A stretch of 56,840 nucleotides of DNA, taken from Clostridia bacterium (GTDB taxonomy: Bacteria; Bacillota; Clostridia; Oscillospirales; Butyricicoccaceae). Within the stretch, counting starts at the first letter, position 1. Each line of letters opens with the position of its first letter. The translations under genes were made by a program, and so were the position numbers. Below are positions 1 through 11,612 of this stretch, piece after piece. The notes below the pieces were generated by a model, which saw only the letters and a list, made by a program, of their open reading frames with translations, searched no databases and was not told the DNA's origin. The DNA lies in the NCBI GenBank assembly GCA_017559995.1, contig JAFYPP010000017.1, positions 1 through 56,840 of the forward strand. The letters are read 5' to 3'.

Positions 1-394
1 AGTCATAAGCCCAGCGGGGGTTGCCGGACTTCTTGGCGATAACTTCAACGACCTGCTCGTTCAGACCCAGGTTCAGGATGGTATCCATCATACCGGGCAT
101 AGAGGCGCGGGCGCCGGAACGGACAGAGACCAGCAGAGGATTCTCCAGATCGCCGAACTTCTTGCCGGTGATCTCTTCCATCTTGCCGATGTATTCCATG
201 ATCTGAGCCTGGATATCATCGTTGATCTTCTCGCCGTCCTCATAATACTGAGTGCAGGCTTCGGTGGTGATGGTGAAACCCTGGGGAACGGGCATGCCCA
301 GGCTGGTCATTTCAGCCAGGTTAGCACCCTTACCGCCCAGCAGTTCACGCATGGAACCATTGCCTTCCTTGAACAGGTAGACGTACTTGTGCAT
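1..394 (-). CDS. ppdK: Pyruvate phosphate dikinase, N-terminal part (cut by window edge)
   Basis: The reverse strand reads [11 protein letters not shown], then a [10 protein letters not shown] stretch and a [21 protein letters not shown] segment. These are hallmarks of the nucleotide-binding N-terminal domain of pyruvate phosphate dikinase, which interconverts pyruvate, ATP and phosphate with PEP, AMP and pyrophosphate in the cytoplasm. About 131 codons are visible and the rest lies left of the window. The ATG at 394 is preceded by a good GGAGAG ribosome binding site. A TATAAT on the reverse strand at 463-468 may be its promoter, with no convincing -35. It is divergent from dnaA, sharing a 300-bp AT-rich gap. 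Family is clear; the metabolic role in glycolysis or gluconeogenesis is inferred. Confidence 0.93.
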   Translation of the reverse strand, partial: MHKYVYLFKEGNGSMRELLGGKGANLAEMTSLGMPVPQGFTITTEACTQYYEDGEKINDDIQAQIMEYIGKMEEITGKKFGDLENPLLVSVRSGARASMPGMMDTILNLGLNEQVVEVIAKKSGNPRWAYD

Positions 395-731
395 AGTGAT
401 CTCTCCTTGCAATATAGTGTAAAAATTTTCACTTTACGTGGATAGATAAAGAATCGCCTTCATTATAGCAGAGTGTTTTCAAAATTACACCCCTCTTTTC
501 CAAAAAAAATTAGATTTTTTTACTAAAAAATTTAGGTTTTTCAGGGCTATTCCCATTTTTTTCGAAAAACCAAACACTTTTTGGTTTTTCGCCGGGTTTC
601 GACTTATCTTACTATAAGTATATTTTAATATATATATTAATTTAAATTGATTTCTGGTAATTCATTGTGGTATAATAAGGTGTCCGATTATGCTTAAAAA
701 TGAATTGCGAAATAAAGGGGTTTTTGAAGAT
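395..731. other. AT-rich region between ppdK and dnaA (origin-associated)
   Basis: The gap has runs of A and T, a 12-bp perfect inverted repeat (563-574 and 580-591, 5-nt loop), and an alternating AT tract at about 611-648 that could unwind easily. One weak DnaA-box-like match, CGTGGATAG, lies at 437-445 (7 of 9 to TGTGGATAA). The hairpin has no T-run after it, so it is not a standard terminator. In Bacillus the origin has elements both upstream of dnaA and between dnaA and dnaN; here the box-like motifs are mostly in the second place. No coding sequence was seen apart from the possible 14-codon extension of dnaA from 690. Confidence 0.5.
647..676 (+). promoter_or_regulatory. dnaA promoter (sigma-A type)
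   Basis: TTGATT (647-652), an 18-nt spacer and a perfect TATAAT (671-676). The predicted start of transcription is near 683. That leaves only about 7 nt before the ATG at 690, and supports translation from the ATG at 732. Confidence 0.65.
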
Positions 732-2027
732 ATGTATACGCCTGAAGCACTGCTGGACGCGGTGCTCCGGCAGCTGCGGGCCGAGATGAGCGAGGTCCTG
801 GTGGATCCCTGGTTCACCAACGCTTCTCCCATCACCATCCGGGACGATATTTTCGTCATCGAGGCCGCCAGCGAGCTGTTCCGGGACACGCTGACCAACC
901 GTTTTACCGATAACGTTTCCAAAATTATCACCGACCTTTTGGGTTACGAGGCCAAACCCATCTATGTTTTCGGCGCCGAGGCCGACAGCTGGCGTCTGCA
1001 GAGTGACTCTTCGGTTTATGCCGGCTATACCTTTGAAAAGTTCATCGTCGGTAACTCCAACAAGTTTGCCCACGCCGCCGCTCTGGCCGTTTCCAACAAC
1101 CCCGCCTCGCTGTATAACCCGTTGTTCATTTACGGCGGATCCGGTCTGGGCAAGACCCACCTTCTGTTCGCCATTGCCAATTCTCTGCGAAAGAAGCATC
1201 CCAGCTATCGCATCGTGTACATCAAGAGCGAGGACTTCATGAACGAGATGGTGGAAGCCGTCAAGACCTCCGGTTTTACCGACTTCCGTGCCAAATACCG
1301 TCAGGCCGACCTGCTGCTGATGGACGACGTCCAGTTCCTCAGCGGACGGCAGAGTCTGCAGGAAGAATTCTTCCACACCTTCGAAGCCCTGTTCCAGGCC
1401 AACAAGCAGATCGTCCTCACCTCCGACCGTCCTCCCAAGGAGATCGCCACGTTGAGCGACCGTCTGCAGACCCGTTTTGAAAGCGGTCTGCTGGCCGACG
1501 TGCAGTCTCCCGATCTGGAGACCCGTATGGCCATGGTCAAAGCAAAGGCCAACAATCTGGGCATCGATATGCCCCAGAACGTGGTGATCTACATCGCCGA
1601 AAACATCACCAACAACGTCCGTGAGTTGGAAGGCGCCGTCAAAAAGATCGCCGCCATCAACAGCCTGATGGATATGCCCATCGATCTTTTCATGGCCCAG
1701 CAGGCCATCAAGGATATCTTCAAAGAGCGGCCCGGCCTCAATCCCACCGCCGACATGGTGCTGAAAGAGGTTTCCGCCTTCTATTCGGTGCCTGCCGACA
1801 AGATCACCGGCAAGGCCCAGAACAAGGAAGTGGTACTGGCACGAAAGGTTGCCAGCTTCCTCATGCGGGAACTGTGCTCCATGTCCTATCCCGAGATCGG
1901 CAAGATCCTCAACCGCGACCATACTTCGGTCATCTACGGTGTGGAGACCCTCACCAAGACCATGATCAAGGACGACAGCCTCCGGGATGCCGTCAGCGAC
2001 ATGAAAAAGAACATTCAGAGTCTGTAA
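732..2027 (+). CDS. dnaA: Chromosomal replication initiator protein DnaA
   Basis: DnaA binds DnaA boxes at the origin and melts DNA with ATP. From 732 the protein is 431 aa: an N-terminal oligomerisation domain, then AAA+ with Walker A GGSGLGKTH (about residues 135-143) and Walker B LLLMDDVQFL, and a C-terminal DNA-binding domain with the NRDHTSVIYG signature. An in-frame ATG at 690 would add 14 residues. I prefer 732 because the dnaA promoter -10 box ends at 676, an AAAGGGG lies at about 714-720, and the distance from this Met to the conserved Trp matches Bacillus DnaA. The gene heads the rightward replication cluster. The identity is certain; the start is likely but not proven. Confidence 0.97.
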   Translation: MYTPEALLDAVLRQLRAEMSEVLVDPWFTNASPITIRDDIFVIEAASELFRDTLTNRFTDNVSKIITDLLGYEAKPIYVFGAEADSWRLQSDSSVYAGYTFEKFIVGNSNKFAHAAALAVSNNPASLYNPLFIYGGSGLGKTHLLFAIANSLRKKHPSYRIVYIKSEDFMNEMVEAVKTSGFTDFRAKYRQADLLLMDDVQFLSGRQSLQEEFFHTFEALFQANKQIVLTSDRPPKEIATLSDRLQTRFESGLLADVQSPDLETRMAMVKAKANNLGIDMPQNVVIYIAENITNNVRELEGAVKKIAAINSLMDMPIDLFMAQQAIKDIFKERPGLNPTADMVLKEVSAFYSVPADKITGKAQNKEVVLARKVASFLMRELCSMSYPEIGKILNRDHTSVIYGVETLTKTMIKDDSLRDAVSDMKKNIQSL

Positions 2028-2258
2028 TTGCTGTTTCCCCACCTTCCTTCACACTTTCCTGTGAAAAATCTTGTGAAACTTGTGAAAAAACTTGCCCTGT
2101 GTAAATTTTCGAAAAACCACCCCACCTCTTTCACACCCCTTTGAGGACGGTTTTTTCCTTTATTTCCAATCCTTCCCGAATGTTTTCCACCTTTTCACAG
2201 CCCCTAATACTACAACGATAAGAATTTGTTACATAAGAAAGAAAGGAGTGACGCGATC
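2028..2258. other. oriC: Candidate oriC between dnaA and dnaN with variant DnaA boxes
   Basis: This 231-bp gap has TGTGAAAAA at 2060-2068 and 2081-2089, TGTGAAACT at 2072-2080, TGTGTAAAT at 2098-2106, and on the other strand TTTTCCACC at 2183-2191 and CTTTTCACA at 2191-2199. A further TGTGAAAAA lies just inside dnaN (2271-2279). These differ from the textbook TTATCCACA box by two or three bases, but repeat with a spacing (9-12 nt) compatible with DnaA binding. The dnaA-dnaN gap is where the Bacillus unwinding element sits. The origin role is inferred from position and repeats. The dnaN ribosome binding site AAAGGAGTG is at 2242-2250. Confidence 0.55.
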
Positions 2259-3368
2259 ATGCGTTTTACCTGTGAAAAAACCGCATTGAACGAAGCCGTT
2301 TCCGTCTGCAGCCACGCCGTTGGCGCAAAGGGTACCTCCCCCGTTATGGAGGGTCTGCTGCTGGAGATCGGCGCCAACGTCACCATCAGCGGCTTCAACT
2401 ATAAGACCGCTATCCAGAAAACCATCGAAGCCGACGTGGCCCAGATGGGTTCCGTTGTCCTCAACGCCAAGATCCTGTCCGACATCGTTCGCCGTCTGCC
2501 CTCCGACACGGTGGAGATCACCGTGGATGACCGCCTGATGGCCACCATCCGGGGCGGCGCTTCCGAGTTCAACCTCATTGCCTCCGATCCCCAGGAATTC
2601 CCCGAACTGCCTTCTGTGGATGAAGCCGAAAGCTTCCAGCTGCCTTCCAGCCTGCTGCGAGAAATGATCTCCGGCACCCTGTTCGCCGTTGGCGACAATG
2701 AAAACAAGCCCATCATCACCGGTTCTCTGGTGGAGATCGAAAACCGCACCTTCCGCATGGTCAGCGTGGACGGCTACCGTCTGGCTGTCCGTCAGGAAGA
2801 ACTGGAGATCGACGATACCGCCAAGTTCAGCTTCGTGGTACCCGGCGAGTCTTTAAAGGATCTGTACCGCATCCTGCCCGATGACGACCAGATGTGCACC
2901 GTCTATCCCCAGCGCAAGCACGCCCTGTTCTCCTTTGACAACACCCGTATGACTACCCGTCTGCTGGAAGGTGAGTTCCTCAACTGGAGAGCCGCCATCC
3001 CCCAGGAGCAGCCCATCAATATCGAAATGGACCGTGCCGAGATCATTTCTGCCGTGGAACGCGTCAGCCTGATTATTTCCGAGCGGCTGAAGAATCCCGT
3101 CCGCTGTAACTTTGACGGCAACCGGCTGAAACTGTCCTGCACCACCGCTCTGGGCCGCAGCTACGACGAGTGTGTCATCCCCGATTGCGGCGCGCAGGTG
3201 GAGATCGGCTTCAACAACCGTTATCTGCTGGACGCTCTGCGTGCCTGCCAGGACGAAACCTTCATCCTGGGTTTGAAGAGCGGTCTTTCTCCCTGCACCA
3301 TGCGGCCGGTGGAAGGAGAAAAATACATCTATCTGGTGCTTCCCGTGCGCCTGAAGGCAGGAGAGTAA
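2259..3368 (+). CDS. dnaN: DNA polymerase III beta subunit (sliding clamp)
   Basis: The 369-aa product has the usual clamp length and begins MRFTCEKTALNEAV. It contains typical clamp segments such as VSVDGYRLAVR (middle domain) and ends with the PVRL-type C-terminus that lines the partner-binding pocket. The clamp encircles DNA and tethers the polymerase. An upstream in-frame TTG (2226) exists, but the ATG at 2259 has AAAGGAGTG at ideal distance. It is followed after 3 bases by the S4-domain gene, the standard Firmicutes order. Confidence 0.97.
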   Translation: MRFTCEKTALNEAVSVCSHAVGAKGTSPVMEGLLLEIGANVTISGFNYKTAIQKTIEADVAQMGSVVLNAKILSDIVRRLPSDTVEITVDDRLMATIRGGASEFNLIASDPQEFPELPSVDEAESFQLPSSLLREMISGTLFAVGDNENKPIITGSLVEIENRTFRMVSVDGYRLAVRQEELEIDDTAKFSFVVPGESLKDLYRILPDDDQMCTVYPQRKHALFSFDNTRMTTRLLEGEFLNWRAAIPQEQPINIEMDRAEIISAVERVSLIISERLKNPVRCNFDGNRLKLSCTTALGRSYDECVIPDCGAQVEIGFNNRYLLDALRACQDETFILGLKSGLSPCTMRPVEGEKYIYLVLPVRLKAGE

Positions 3369-3371
3369 GCC

Positions 3372-3590
3372 ATGAAAATTGAAAAGATCGGCATCAATAC
3401 CGAGTTCATCAAGATGGACAGCCTGCTGAAGTACGCCGGCGTCTGCATGACCGGCGGCGAAGCAAAGACCGTCATCGAAGAGGGCATGGTGTTCTTCAAC
3501 GGTGAGGTCTGCACCATGCGGGGCAAGAAGGTCCGCGTGGGCGACAAGGTAACCCTTGGTGACGTAACCCTGGAAATCATCGAAAAATGA
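3372..3590 (+). CDS. yaaA: Small S4-domain RNA-binding protein (YaaA type)
   Basis: A 72-aa protein that is almost entirely one S4 domain ([18 protein letters not shown], then VFFNGEVC and GDKVTLGD). In Firmicutes a protein like this sits between dnaN and recF. Bacillus YaaA has been linked to ribosome assembly; a precise role is not shown by sequence. The start is 3 bases after the dnaN stop, with AGGCAGGAGAG as the ribosome binding site inside the end of dnaN. Its stop overlaps the recF start (ATGA), so the three are translationally coupled. Confidence 0.9.
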   Translation: MKIEKIGINTEFIKMDSLLKYAGVCMTGGEAKTVIEEGMVFFNGEVCTMRGKKVRVGDKVTLGDVTLEIIEK

Positions 3591-4663
3591 TTTTAAACGA
3601 TATTTCCCTGCGGGATTTTCGCAGCTATGACGCGGCGGATTTCTCTTTTTCGCCCGGTGTGAGCATCATCTGCGGCGACAACGGCAGGGGAAAGACCAAT
3701 CTGCTGGAGGGCATCTTTCTGCTCACCGGCGTCCGCTCCTGGAGGGCAACGAAAAAAGCGGAACTCATCCGCTGGGACGCGTCGAGAGCCGCCGTCAGCG
3801 GACGGGTGGAGACCCGAGGGAGAACCTTTTCCCTTCAGCTGGAAATGCCCGCTTCCGGGCGCAGCACCGTCCACATCAACGGCGTGAAAAAGCAGCGGCA
3901 GCTGGAACTCAGCGAATGTCTGCGCTGCGTGCTGTTTTCTCCCGAGGACCTGTATCTGGTCAAAGGCCCGGCCTCCGGGCGGCGGGAGTTTCTGGACAGT
4001 GCCATTTCCCAGATCCGCCCCCGGTACGGCGATCTGCTGGCCCGGTACGAAAAACTGCTGGACAGCAAAAGCCGCCTTTTGAAAATGGAAGAGCCCCGGC
4101 CTTCCCCTGAACTGATCGCCTCCTACGACGACCAGCTGGCGCGTATCGGCGCCCTCCTGATGGGATACCGGGCAAGGTTCTGCCGTGGGCTGGCCGAAGA
4201 GTGCGGTAAGCTGCACCGGGCCATTTCCGGCGGCAAGGAGCAGCTGACCCTCCAATATAAAACGGTAAGCACCGTCACCGATCCCTTTGCCGATCCTTCG
4301 GTGATCGAAGGACAGCTGCGGGAGCATCTGGAAAGCCACCGGCTGGCCGAACTGCAGTCGGGTTCCTGTCTTTCCGGTCTGCACAAGGATGATATGGAAC
4401 TGAACATCAACGACCGCCCGGCTCGGGCCTTCGCGTCACAGGGGCAGACCCGTTCGGCGGCGCTGGCGCTCAAGTTCGGTCAAAGGGAACTGTTTTTCCG
4501 TGACACGGGAGAATATCCCATCCTTCTGCTGGACGACGTGCTTTCCGAACTGGACGCCCCCCGGCAGGCCTTCGTGGCCAGCCACGCCATGGGCGGACAG
4601 TCCATCATCACCTGCTGCGAGGAGCGGCAGGAATTCCAAAACAGCAATCTCATTTTGTTATAA
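3587..4663 (+). CDS. recF: DNA replication and repair protein RecF
   Basis: RecF is an SMC-like ATPase that helps load RecA at gaps through RecFOR. The 358-aa protein has Walker [10 protein letters not shown] (about 30-38), the ABC-type signature [12 protein letters not shown] (about 284-295) and Walker [13 protein letters not shown] (about 312-323). Its length is usual. Its ATG overlaps the stop of the S4 gene by 4 bases. It ends 15 bases before remB. Confidence 0.96.
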   Translation: MILNDISLRDFRSYDAADFSFSPGVSIICGDNGRGKTNLLEGIFLLTGVRSWRATKKAELIRWDASRAAVSGRVETRGRTFSLQLEMPASGRSTVHINGVKKQRQLELSECLRCVLFSPEDLYLVKGPASGRREFLDSAISQIRPRYGDLLARYEKLLDSKSRLLKMEEPRPSPELIASYDDQLARIGALLMGYRARFCRGLAEECGKLHRAISGGKEQLTLQYKTVSTVTDPFADPSVIEGQLREHLESHRLAELQSGSCLSGLHKDDMELNINDRPARAFASQGQTRSAALALKFGQRELFFRDTGEYPILLLDDVLSELDAPRQAFVASHAMGGQSIITCCEERQEFQNSNLILL

Positions 4664-4678
4664 ACGCAGAGGTGTTTT

Positions 4679-6920
<2,242 letters not shown>

Positions 6921-6935
6921 GGAGGTGAAAGAGTT

Positions 6936-9458
6936 ATGGCTAAAAAACCGCAGTACGCGCCGGAGGATATCCGCTTTCCCAATCAGTTGATCGTAGAATC
7001 TCCTCTGGTCCCCGAAATGGAAAACTCTTTCATCGAATACGCCATGTCGGTCATCAAGGCCCGTGCTCTGCCCGACGTGCGTGACGGCCTCAAGCCGGTC
7101 CATCGCCGTATTCTGTACTCCATGTACGAAAACGGCCTGACTTCCGACAAGAAGTTCAAAAAGTCCGCCACCTGCGTCGGTGACGTTCTGGGTAAATATC
7201 ATCCCCACGGCGACGCCTCCGTTTACGACGCCATGGTGCGTATGGCCCAGGATTTCTCCATGCGCTATATGCTGGTGGACGGTCAGGGTAACTTCGGTTC
7301 GGTGGACGGCGACCCCCCTGCCGCTTACCGTTATACCGAGGCCCGTATGTCCAAGATCTCCAACGAGATGATGCGGGACATCGACAAGGACACCGTCAAC
7401 TGGGACCCCAACTTTGACGAAAGCCGCAAAGAGCCCCGAGTGCTGCCCAGCCGTTTCCCCAATCTGCTGGTCAACGGCTCCTCCGGTATCGCCGTCGGTA
7501 TGGCCACCAACATTCCTCCCCACAACCTGCGGGAGGTCATCAACGCCACCATCTGCGTGCTGGATAACCCCGACGTGTCCATGACCGAGCTGATGACCTA
7601 CGTTCAGGGTCCCGACTTCCCCACCAAGGGCATCATTATGGGCCGTGCCGGCATCCGTCAGGCTTACGCCACCGGCCGCGGCAAGATCATGGTGCGCGGC
7701 CGCACCGAGCTGGAAGAGTTCGGAAAGGACCGCCAGCGCATCATCATCACCGAACTGCCCTATCAGGTCAACAAGCGCCAGCTCATCAAGAACATGGCCG
7801 AGCAGGTGGAGGACAAGCGTCTGGAGGGCATCTCCGACATCCGTGACGAAACCGACCGCAACGGTATGCGTGTGGTCATCGAACTGAAAAAGGATACCAA
7901 TCCCCAGGTGGTGCTCAACCGCCTGTATAAGCAGACGGCACTGCAGACTTCCTTCGCCGTCAATATGCTGGCTCTGGTGGACGACCAGACCCAGCCCAAG
8001 ATCCTGTCCCTCCGGGGCATTCTGGACGAGTACGTTGCCTTCCAGCAGGAGATCATCGTCCGCCGCACCCAGTACGACCTGAAAAAGGCCCAGGAGCGCG
8101 CCCACATTTTGAAGGGTCTGCTCATCGCCCAGGACAACATCGACGAGGTCATCCATATCATCCGCACCAGCTACGATGACGCCAAGGAGCGTCTGTGCGA
8201 GCGATTCGGTCTGGACGATGTGCAGGCACAGGCCATTCTGGATATGCGCTTGAAAGCCCTGCAGGGTCTCGACCGGGAAAAACTGGAGAACGAGTACAAG
8301 GAACTGCAGGAAAAGATCGCCTACTATCAGCAGGTGCTGTCCGATCCCGCCATGGTGCGTGCCATCCTCAAGGAGGAACTGCAGGAGATCGACCGCAAGT
8401 ACGGCGACGACCGCAAGACCGAGATTCAGGAGATCGAGGACGAGATCGACTTTGAGGACCTGATCGCCGAGGAGCTGAACATCTTCACCCTCACCAGCCG
8501 AGGCTACATCAAGCGTATGGCTTCCGCCGCCTACACCGCCCAGAAGCGTGGCGGCCGCGGCAAGATCGGCATCAAGACCCGTGAGGAGGACGTGGTGGAC
8601 ACCATCTTCACCGCTTCCACCCACGACAACATTCTGTTCTTTACCAACTTTGGCCGTGTGTATAAGATGAAGGGCTACCGTGTGCCCGAAAGCAACGCCG
8701 GCTCCGCCAAGGGCATGAACATCGTCAACCTGCTGCAGATCTCCGGCGAGGAGCGGGTCACCGCCATGATCCCCGTCCGCCAGATGGACCAGGGCGGCAA
8801 GGTGTTCTTCGTCACCCAGAACGGCACCGTCAAGCGCATGGATCTCTCTGTGGTCAACACCGAGCGCAAGGCCGGTGTCCGTGCCATTACGCTGGACGAG
8901 GGCGATCTGCTGGAGAAGGTGCTGCTCACCTCCGGCAACGATAAGATCATCATCGCCACCAAGGAGGGCGCCGCCATCCGCTTCGACGAAAACGAAGTGC
9001 GTACCATGGGCCGTGAGGCCTCCGGTGTCCGCGGCATCCGCCTGAAGGATGGCGACCGCGTGGTGGGCGCCGCTACCGAACTGCCCGACAGCTATCTGCT
9101 CACCGTCACCGAAAACGGCTACGGCAAGCTGACCCTGCCCGAGGAATACACCGAGCATCACCGCGGCGGCGGCGGTGTGACCGCCCACAACCTCACCGAC
9201 AAGACCGGCGATCTGGTGGGCATCCGCTGCGTCACCATGAACGACGACCTGCTGATCATCAACGATGCCGGCGTGGTCATCCGTATGGGCATGGAGGACA
9301 TCCGCATCTGCGGCAGAAACTCCCAGGGCGTGCGCCTCATCCGTATGGATGAGGATATGAAGGTCATCTCCATGACCTGCACCGCCAAGGACGACGAGCT
9401 GGCCGGTGAACCCGGCGCCGAGGCTCCCGCCGACGAGAGCGAAACCACCGAAGAATAA
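6936..9458 (+). CDS. gyrA: DNA gyrase subunit A
   Basis: The 840-aa breakage-reunion subunit. It has the [17 protein letters not shown] entry motif, the catalytic tyrosine in YRYTEARM (Tyr133), and the GyrA box QKRGGRG that identifies gyrase rather than topoisomerase IV. The C-terminal beta-pinwheel is followed by an acidic tail. In the quinolone region the sequence is [11 protein letters not shown], so the position of E. coli Ser83 is Ala94 while the acidic Asp98 (E. coli Asp87) is kept. The start has a perfect AAGGAGGTG. A strong terminator follows. Confidence 0.98.
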   Translation: MAKKPQYAPEDIRFPNQLIVESPLVPEMENSFIEYAMSVIKARALPDVRDGLKPVHRRILYSMYENGLTSDKKFKKSATCVGDVLGKYHPHGDASVYDAMVRMAQDFSMRYMLVDGQGNFGSVDGDPPAAYRYTEARMSKISNEMMRDIDKDTVNWDPNFDESRKEPRVLPSRFPNLLVNGSSGIAVGMATNIPPHNLREVINATICVLDNPDVSMTELMTYVQGPDFPTKGIIMGRAGIRQAYATGRGKIMVRGRTELEEFGKDRQRIIITELPYQVNKRQLIKNMAEQVEDKRLEGISDIRDETDRNGMRVVIELKKDTNPQVVLNRLYKQTALQTSFAVNMLALVDDQTQPKILSLRGILDEYVAFQQEIIVRRTQYDLKKAQERAHILKGLLIAQDNIDEVIHIIRTSYDDAKERLCERFGLDDVQAQAILDMRLKALQGLDREKLENEYKELQEKIAYYQQVLSDPAMVRAILKEELQEIDRKYGDDRKTEIQEIEDEIDFEDLIAEELNIFTLTSRGYIKRMASAAYTAQKRGGRGKIGIKTREEDVVDTIFTASTHDNILFFTNFGRVYKMKGYRVPESNAGSAKGMNIVNLLQISGEERVTAMIPVRQMDQGGKVFFVTQNGTVKRMDLSVVNTERKAGVRAITLDEGDLLEKVLLTSGNDKIIIATKEGAAIRFDENEVRTMGREASGVRGIRLKDGDRVVGAATELPDSYLLTVTENGYGKLTLPEEYTEHHRGGGGVTAHNLTDKTGDLVGIRCVTMNDDLLIINDAGVVIRMGMEDIRICGRNSQGVRLIRMDEDMKVISMTCTAKDDELAGEPGAEAPADESETTEE

Positions 9459-9467
9459 TCTCCGCAA

Positions 9468-9496
9468 GCCCGCCGGACTTGTCCCGGCGGGCTTTT
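9468..9496 (+). terminator. Terminator after gyrA
   Basis: A 9-bp GC stem, GCCCGCCGG (9468-9476) with CCGGCGGGC (9484-9492), then TTTT. It ends the replication operon. Confidence 0.85.
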
Positions 9497-9521
9497 ACCC
9501 TGACCAAGAAAGGAAGAGAAT

Positions 9522-9848
9522 ATGTTTACATCCTGGTATCTTTCCAACAACGCACCCGGTGTGGAGAAGTTGTTTCTCTTTACCCTGGCGCTGGTCGTCC
9601 TGTACTGCGTTTGCTCGGTGATCTATCCCGACGGCCGCAAAAAGGCCGCCCTCAAGCGGTCTGCCGTGGGTCTGATCATCGCTGACGCCGCCACCGAGTT
9701 TGCCTTTTACCTGGGCTATATGGAATACTTCCCCGGCTACGACGCCATGGGCGAACCTGCGAAAATGTTCCCCGCCGTCATCCTGCCGGTGGTGTTTTTC
9801 CTGTGTTCCTGGTTCTTCATGCGCATTCTCAACGATATGTTCCGGTAA
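9522..9848 (+). CDS. Small membrane protein of unknown function
   Basis: A 108-aa protein with a good AAAGGAAGAG ribosome binding site. It shows a hydrophobic segment at about 17-36 (LFLFTLALVVLYCVCSVIY), a weaker one at about 47-66 and a third at about 84-101 (FPAVILPVVFFLCSWFFM), with basic residues between the first two. I do not recognise a family. It ends 6 bases before the FAH-family gene and probably heads that operon. Confidence 0.75.
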   Translation: MFTSWYLSNNAPGVEKLFLFTLALVVLYCVCSVIYPDGRKKAALKRSAVGLIIADAATEFAFYLGYMEYFPGYDAMGEPAKMFPAVILPVVFFLCSWFFMRILNDMFR

Positions 9849-9854
9849 GCGCCT

Positions 9855-10742
9855 ATGAAGATCGCGACTTATGAGTACCGGGGAAAGGAACTGGTGGGCG
9901 TTCTCACCCCCGACGAACAGTATGTTTGCCCGCTGAAGGCCTTCGGTTACGCCTGCGCCGACATGGTGGAGGCCATCGGTCTGCTGGACCGTGAAGAGGT
10001 CGAAAAACTCACCGCCCGTCTGGCCGCTGGAGAGCGTCCCGAGGCTGTGGAACTGGGCGCTGTAAAGCTGCTGGCTCCCATTCCCCGTCCCCGTCAGGAC
10101 GTGGTGTGTCTGGGCGTCAACTATGCCGCTCACGCTTTGGAGTGCGGCAGCATCGGCGACTTTACCGCTCCCCGGGAGACCGAACCCGCCATTTATTTTT
10201 CCAAGCGTGTCAATCGGGCGGTAGACCCGGAAGGCCCCGTGGACAGCCATCCCGACGTGGTGGAAGAGCTGGACTATGAGGTGGAGCTGGCGGTCATTCT
10301 GGGCAAGGACGCCCTGAATGTGGCAGAAAGTGATTGCGAACAGTATATTTTTGGCTATACAATACTCAATGATATGTCCGCACGGGTGATCCAGCGCCGT
10401 CACAAGCAGTGGTACCGGGGCAAGAGCCTGGACAACTTCACCCCCATGGGCCCCTGGATCGTCACCGCCGACGAGATCGCATTTCCGCCCCGGCTGAACA
10501 TCGGCTGCAGGATCAACGGCGAGCTCCGTCAGAACAGCACCACCGACTGCCTCATCCACGGCGTGGCCGAGGTGATCTCCGAACTGTCCCAGGGCATGAC
10601 CCTGCAGGCCGGTACCATCATCGCCACCGGCACCCCCTCCGGCGTTGCCATGGGTATGGAAAATCCCCAGTTCCTCAAGGCTGGCGACATGATGGAGTGC
10701 TTCATCGAAAAGATCGGCACCCTGCGCAATCCCGTCAAATGA
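9855..10742 (+). CDS. Fumarylacetoacetate hydrolase (FAH) family protein
   Basis: A 295-aa protein with the FAH/HpcE fold signature: VCLGVNYAAHA, a metal-binding ELDYEVELAVILGK (E-x-E ligands) with Asp in TILNDMSAR, and the C-terminal GTIIATGTPSGVAMGM loop. Members cleave or decarboxylate beta-diketo acids such as acylpyruvates, using Mg2+ or Mn2+. The substrate cannot be read from sequence. The N-terminal 70 residues are the short cap typical of the family. Its TGA overlaps the ATG of the ANT(6)-like gene. Confidence 0.9.
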   Translation: MKIATYEYRGKELVGVLTPDEQYVCPLKAFGYACADMVEAIGLLDREEVEKLTARLAAGERPEAVELGAVKLLAPIPRPRQDVVCLGVNYAAHALECGSIGDFTAPRETEPAIYFSKRVNRAVDPEGPVDSHPDVVEELDYEVELAVILGKDALNVAESDCEQYIFGYTILNDMSARVIQRRHKQWYRGKSLDNFTPMGPWIVTADEIAFPPRLNIGCRINGELRQNSTTDCLIHGVAEVISELSQGMTLQAGTIIATGTPSGVAMGMENPQFLKAGDMMECFIEKIGTLRNPVK

Positions 10743-11611
10743 GAACCGAACGGGAGATGCTGGACCTCATCCTGTCCACCGCCCGGGAGGATGAGCGTAT
10801 CCGGGCGGTGATCCTGGAAGGCAGCCGAACCAACCCCAACGCCCCCAAAGACCTGTTTCAGGACTATGACGTGGTGTATGTGGTGGGGGAGACCGCCAGC
10901 TTCCAGCAGGATAAAAGCTGGATCGACCGGTTCGGTGAGCGGCTGTATCTGCAGTATCCCGAGGATCACCCGGTGTACCCCTCCGACCGGGAACATTGCT
11001 ACGGCTGGCTCATCCAGTTCGCCGACGGAAACCGTCTGGACCTCCACGTGTCCACCTATGACTGGGTGGCGGAACACGACGCCCAAGACAGCCTGTTTTC
11101 CGTCCTGCTGGACAAGGACGGTCTGTTCGCCGGTCGAAAGCCCGCCGACGACAGCGCCCATTGGGTGCAAAAACCCGATCAGGCACTGTTCTCCGCCGAG
11201 TGCAACGAGTTCTGGTGGTGCCTCAACAACCTGTGCAAGGGCCTGTGGCGTGAGGAGATCCCCTACGCCCAGTGGTGCCTCAACGACCTTTTGCGGCCCC
11301 AGCTGCTGAAGGTTTTGAGCTGGAAGGCCGCCATCCCCACGGATTTTCACAGTTCGGTGGGGAAGTGTGGGAAATACCTCCACCGAATGGTAGATAAAAC
11401 GGTGTGGGAGGCCTATCTTTCCACCTATTGCGGCCCCGATGTTGGAGAAATGTGGGCCGCAGGGGAGCGGATGTGTGATCTGTTTCACCAAACCGCCATG
11501 GAAGTGGCAGAAAAACTGCGATTTGACTATGACCTCACCGAGGCAGCCAACAGCCGGATGTTTTTTGACAAAGTGCGGCAGCTGCCCCGGGACGCGAAGG
11601 AGATCTTCTGA
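10739..11611 (+). CDS. aadE-like: Aminoglycoside 6-adenylyltransferase-like (ANT(6)/AadE family)
   Basis: The 290-aa protein begins MRTEREMLDLILSTA and has GSRTNPNAPKDLFQDYDVVY, in which the Gly-Ser and the paired acidic residues form the nucleotidyltransferase site, plus CNEFWWCL and RPQLLKVLSW stretches as in ANT(6) enzymes that adenylylate streptomycin at O-6. Length is normal for the family. The start at 10739 overlaps the FAH stop (ATGA). Codon use looks like the neighbours, so it appears native rather than recently acquired. Resistance activity is inferred only. Confidence 0.88.
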   Translation: MRTEREMLDLILSTAREDERIRAVILEGSRTNPNAPKDLFQDYDVVYVVGETASFQQDKSWIDRFGERLYLQYPEDHPVYPSDREHCYGWLIQFADGNRLDLHVSTYDWVAEHDAQDSLFSVLLDKDGLFAGRKPADDSAHWVQKPDQALFSAECNEFWWCLNNLCKGLWREEIPYAQWCLNDLLRPQLLKVLSWKAAIPTDFHSSVGKCGKYLHRMVDKTVWEAYLSTYCGPDVGEMWAAGERMCDLFHQTAMEVAEKLRFDYDLTEAANSRMFFDKVRQLPRDAKEIF

Positions 11612-11612
11612 T

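Noticed and set aside
563..591. Inverted repeat as a terminator
   Set aside because: No T-run on either strand.
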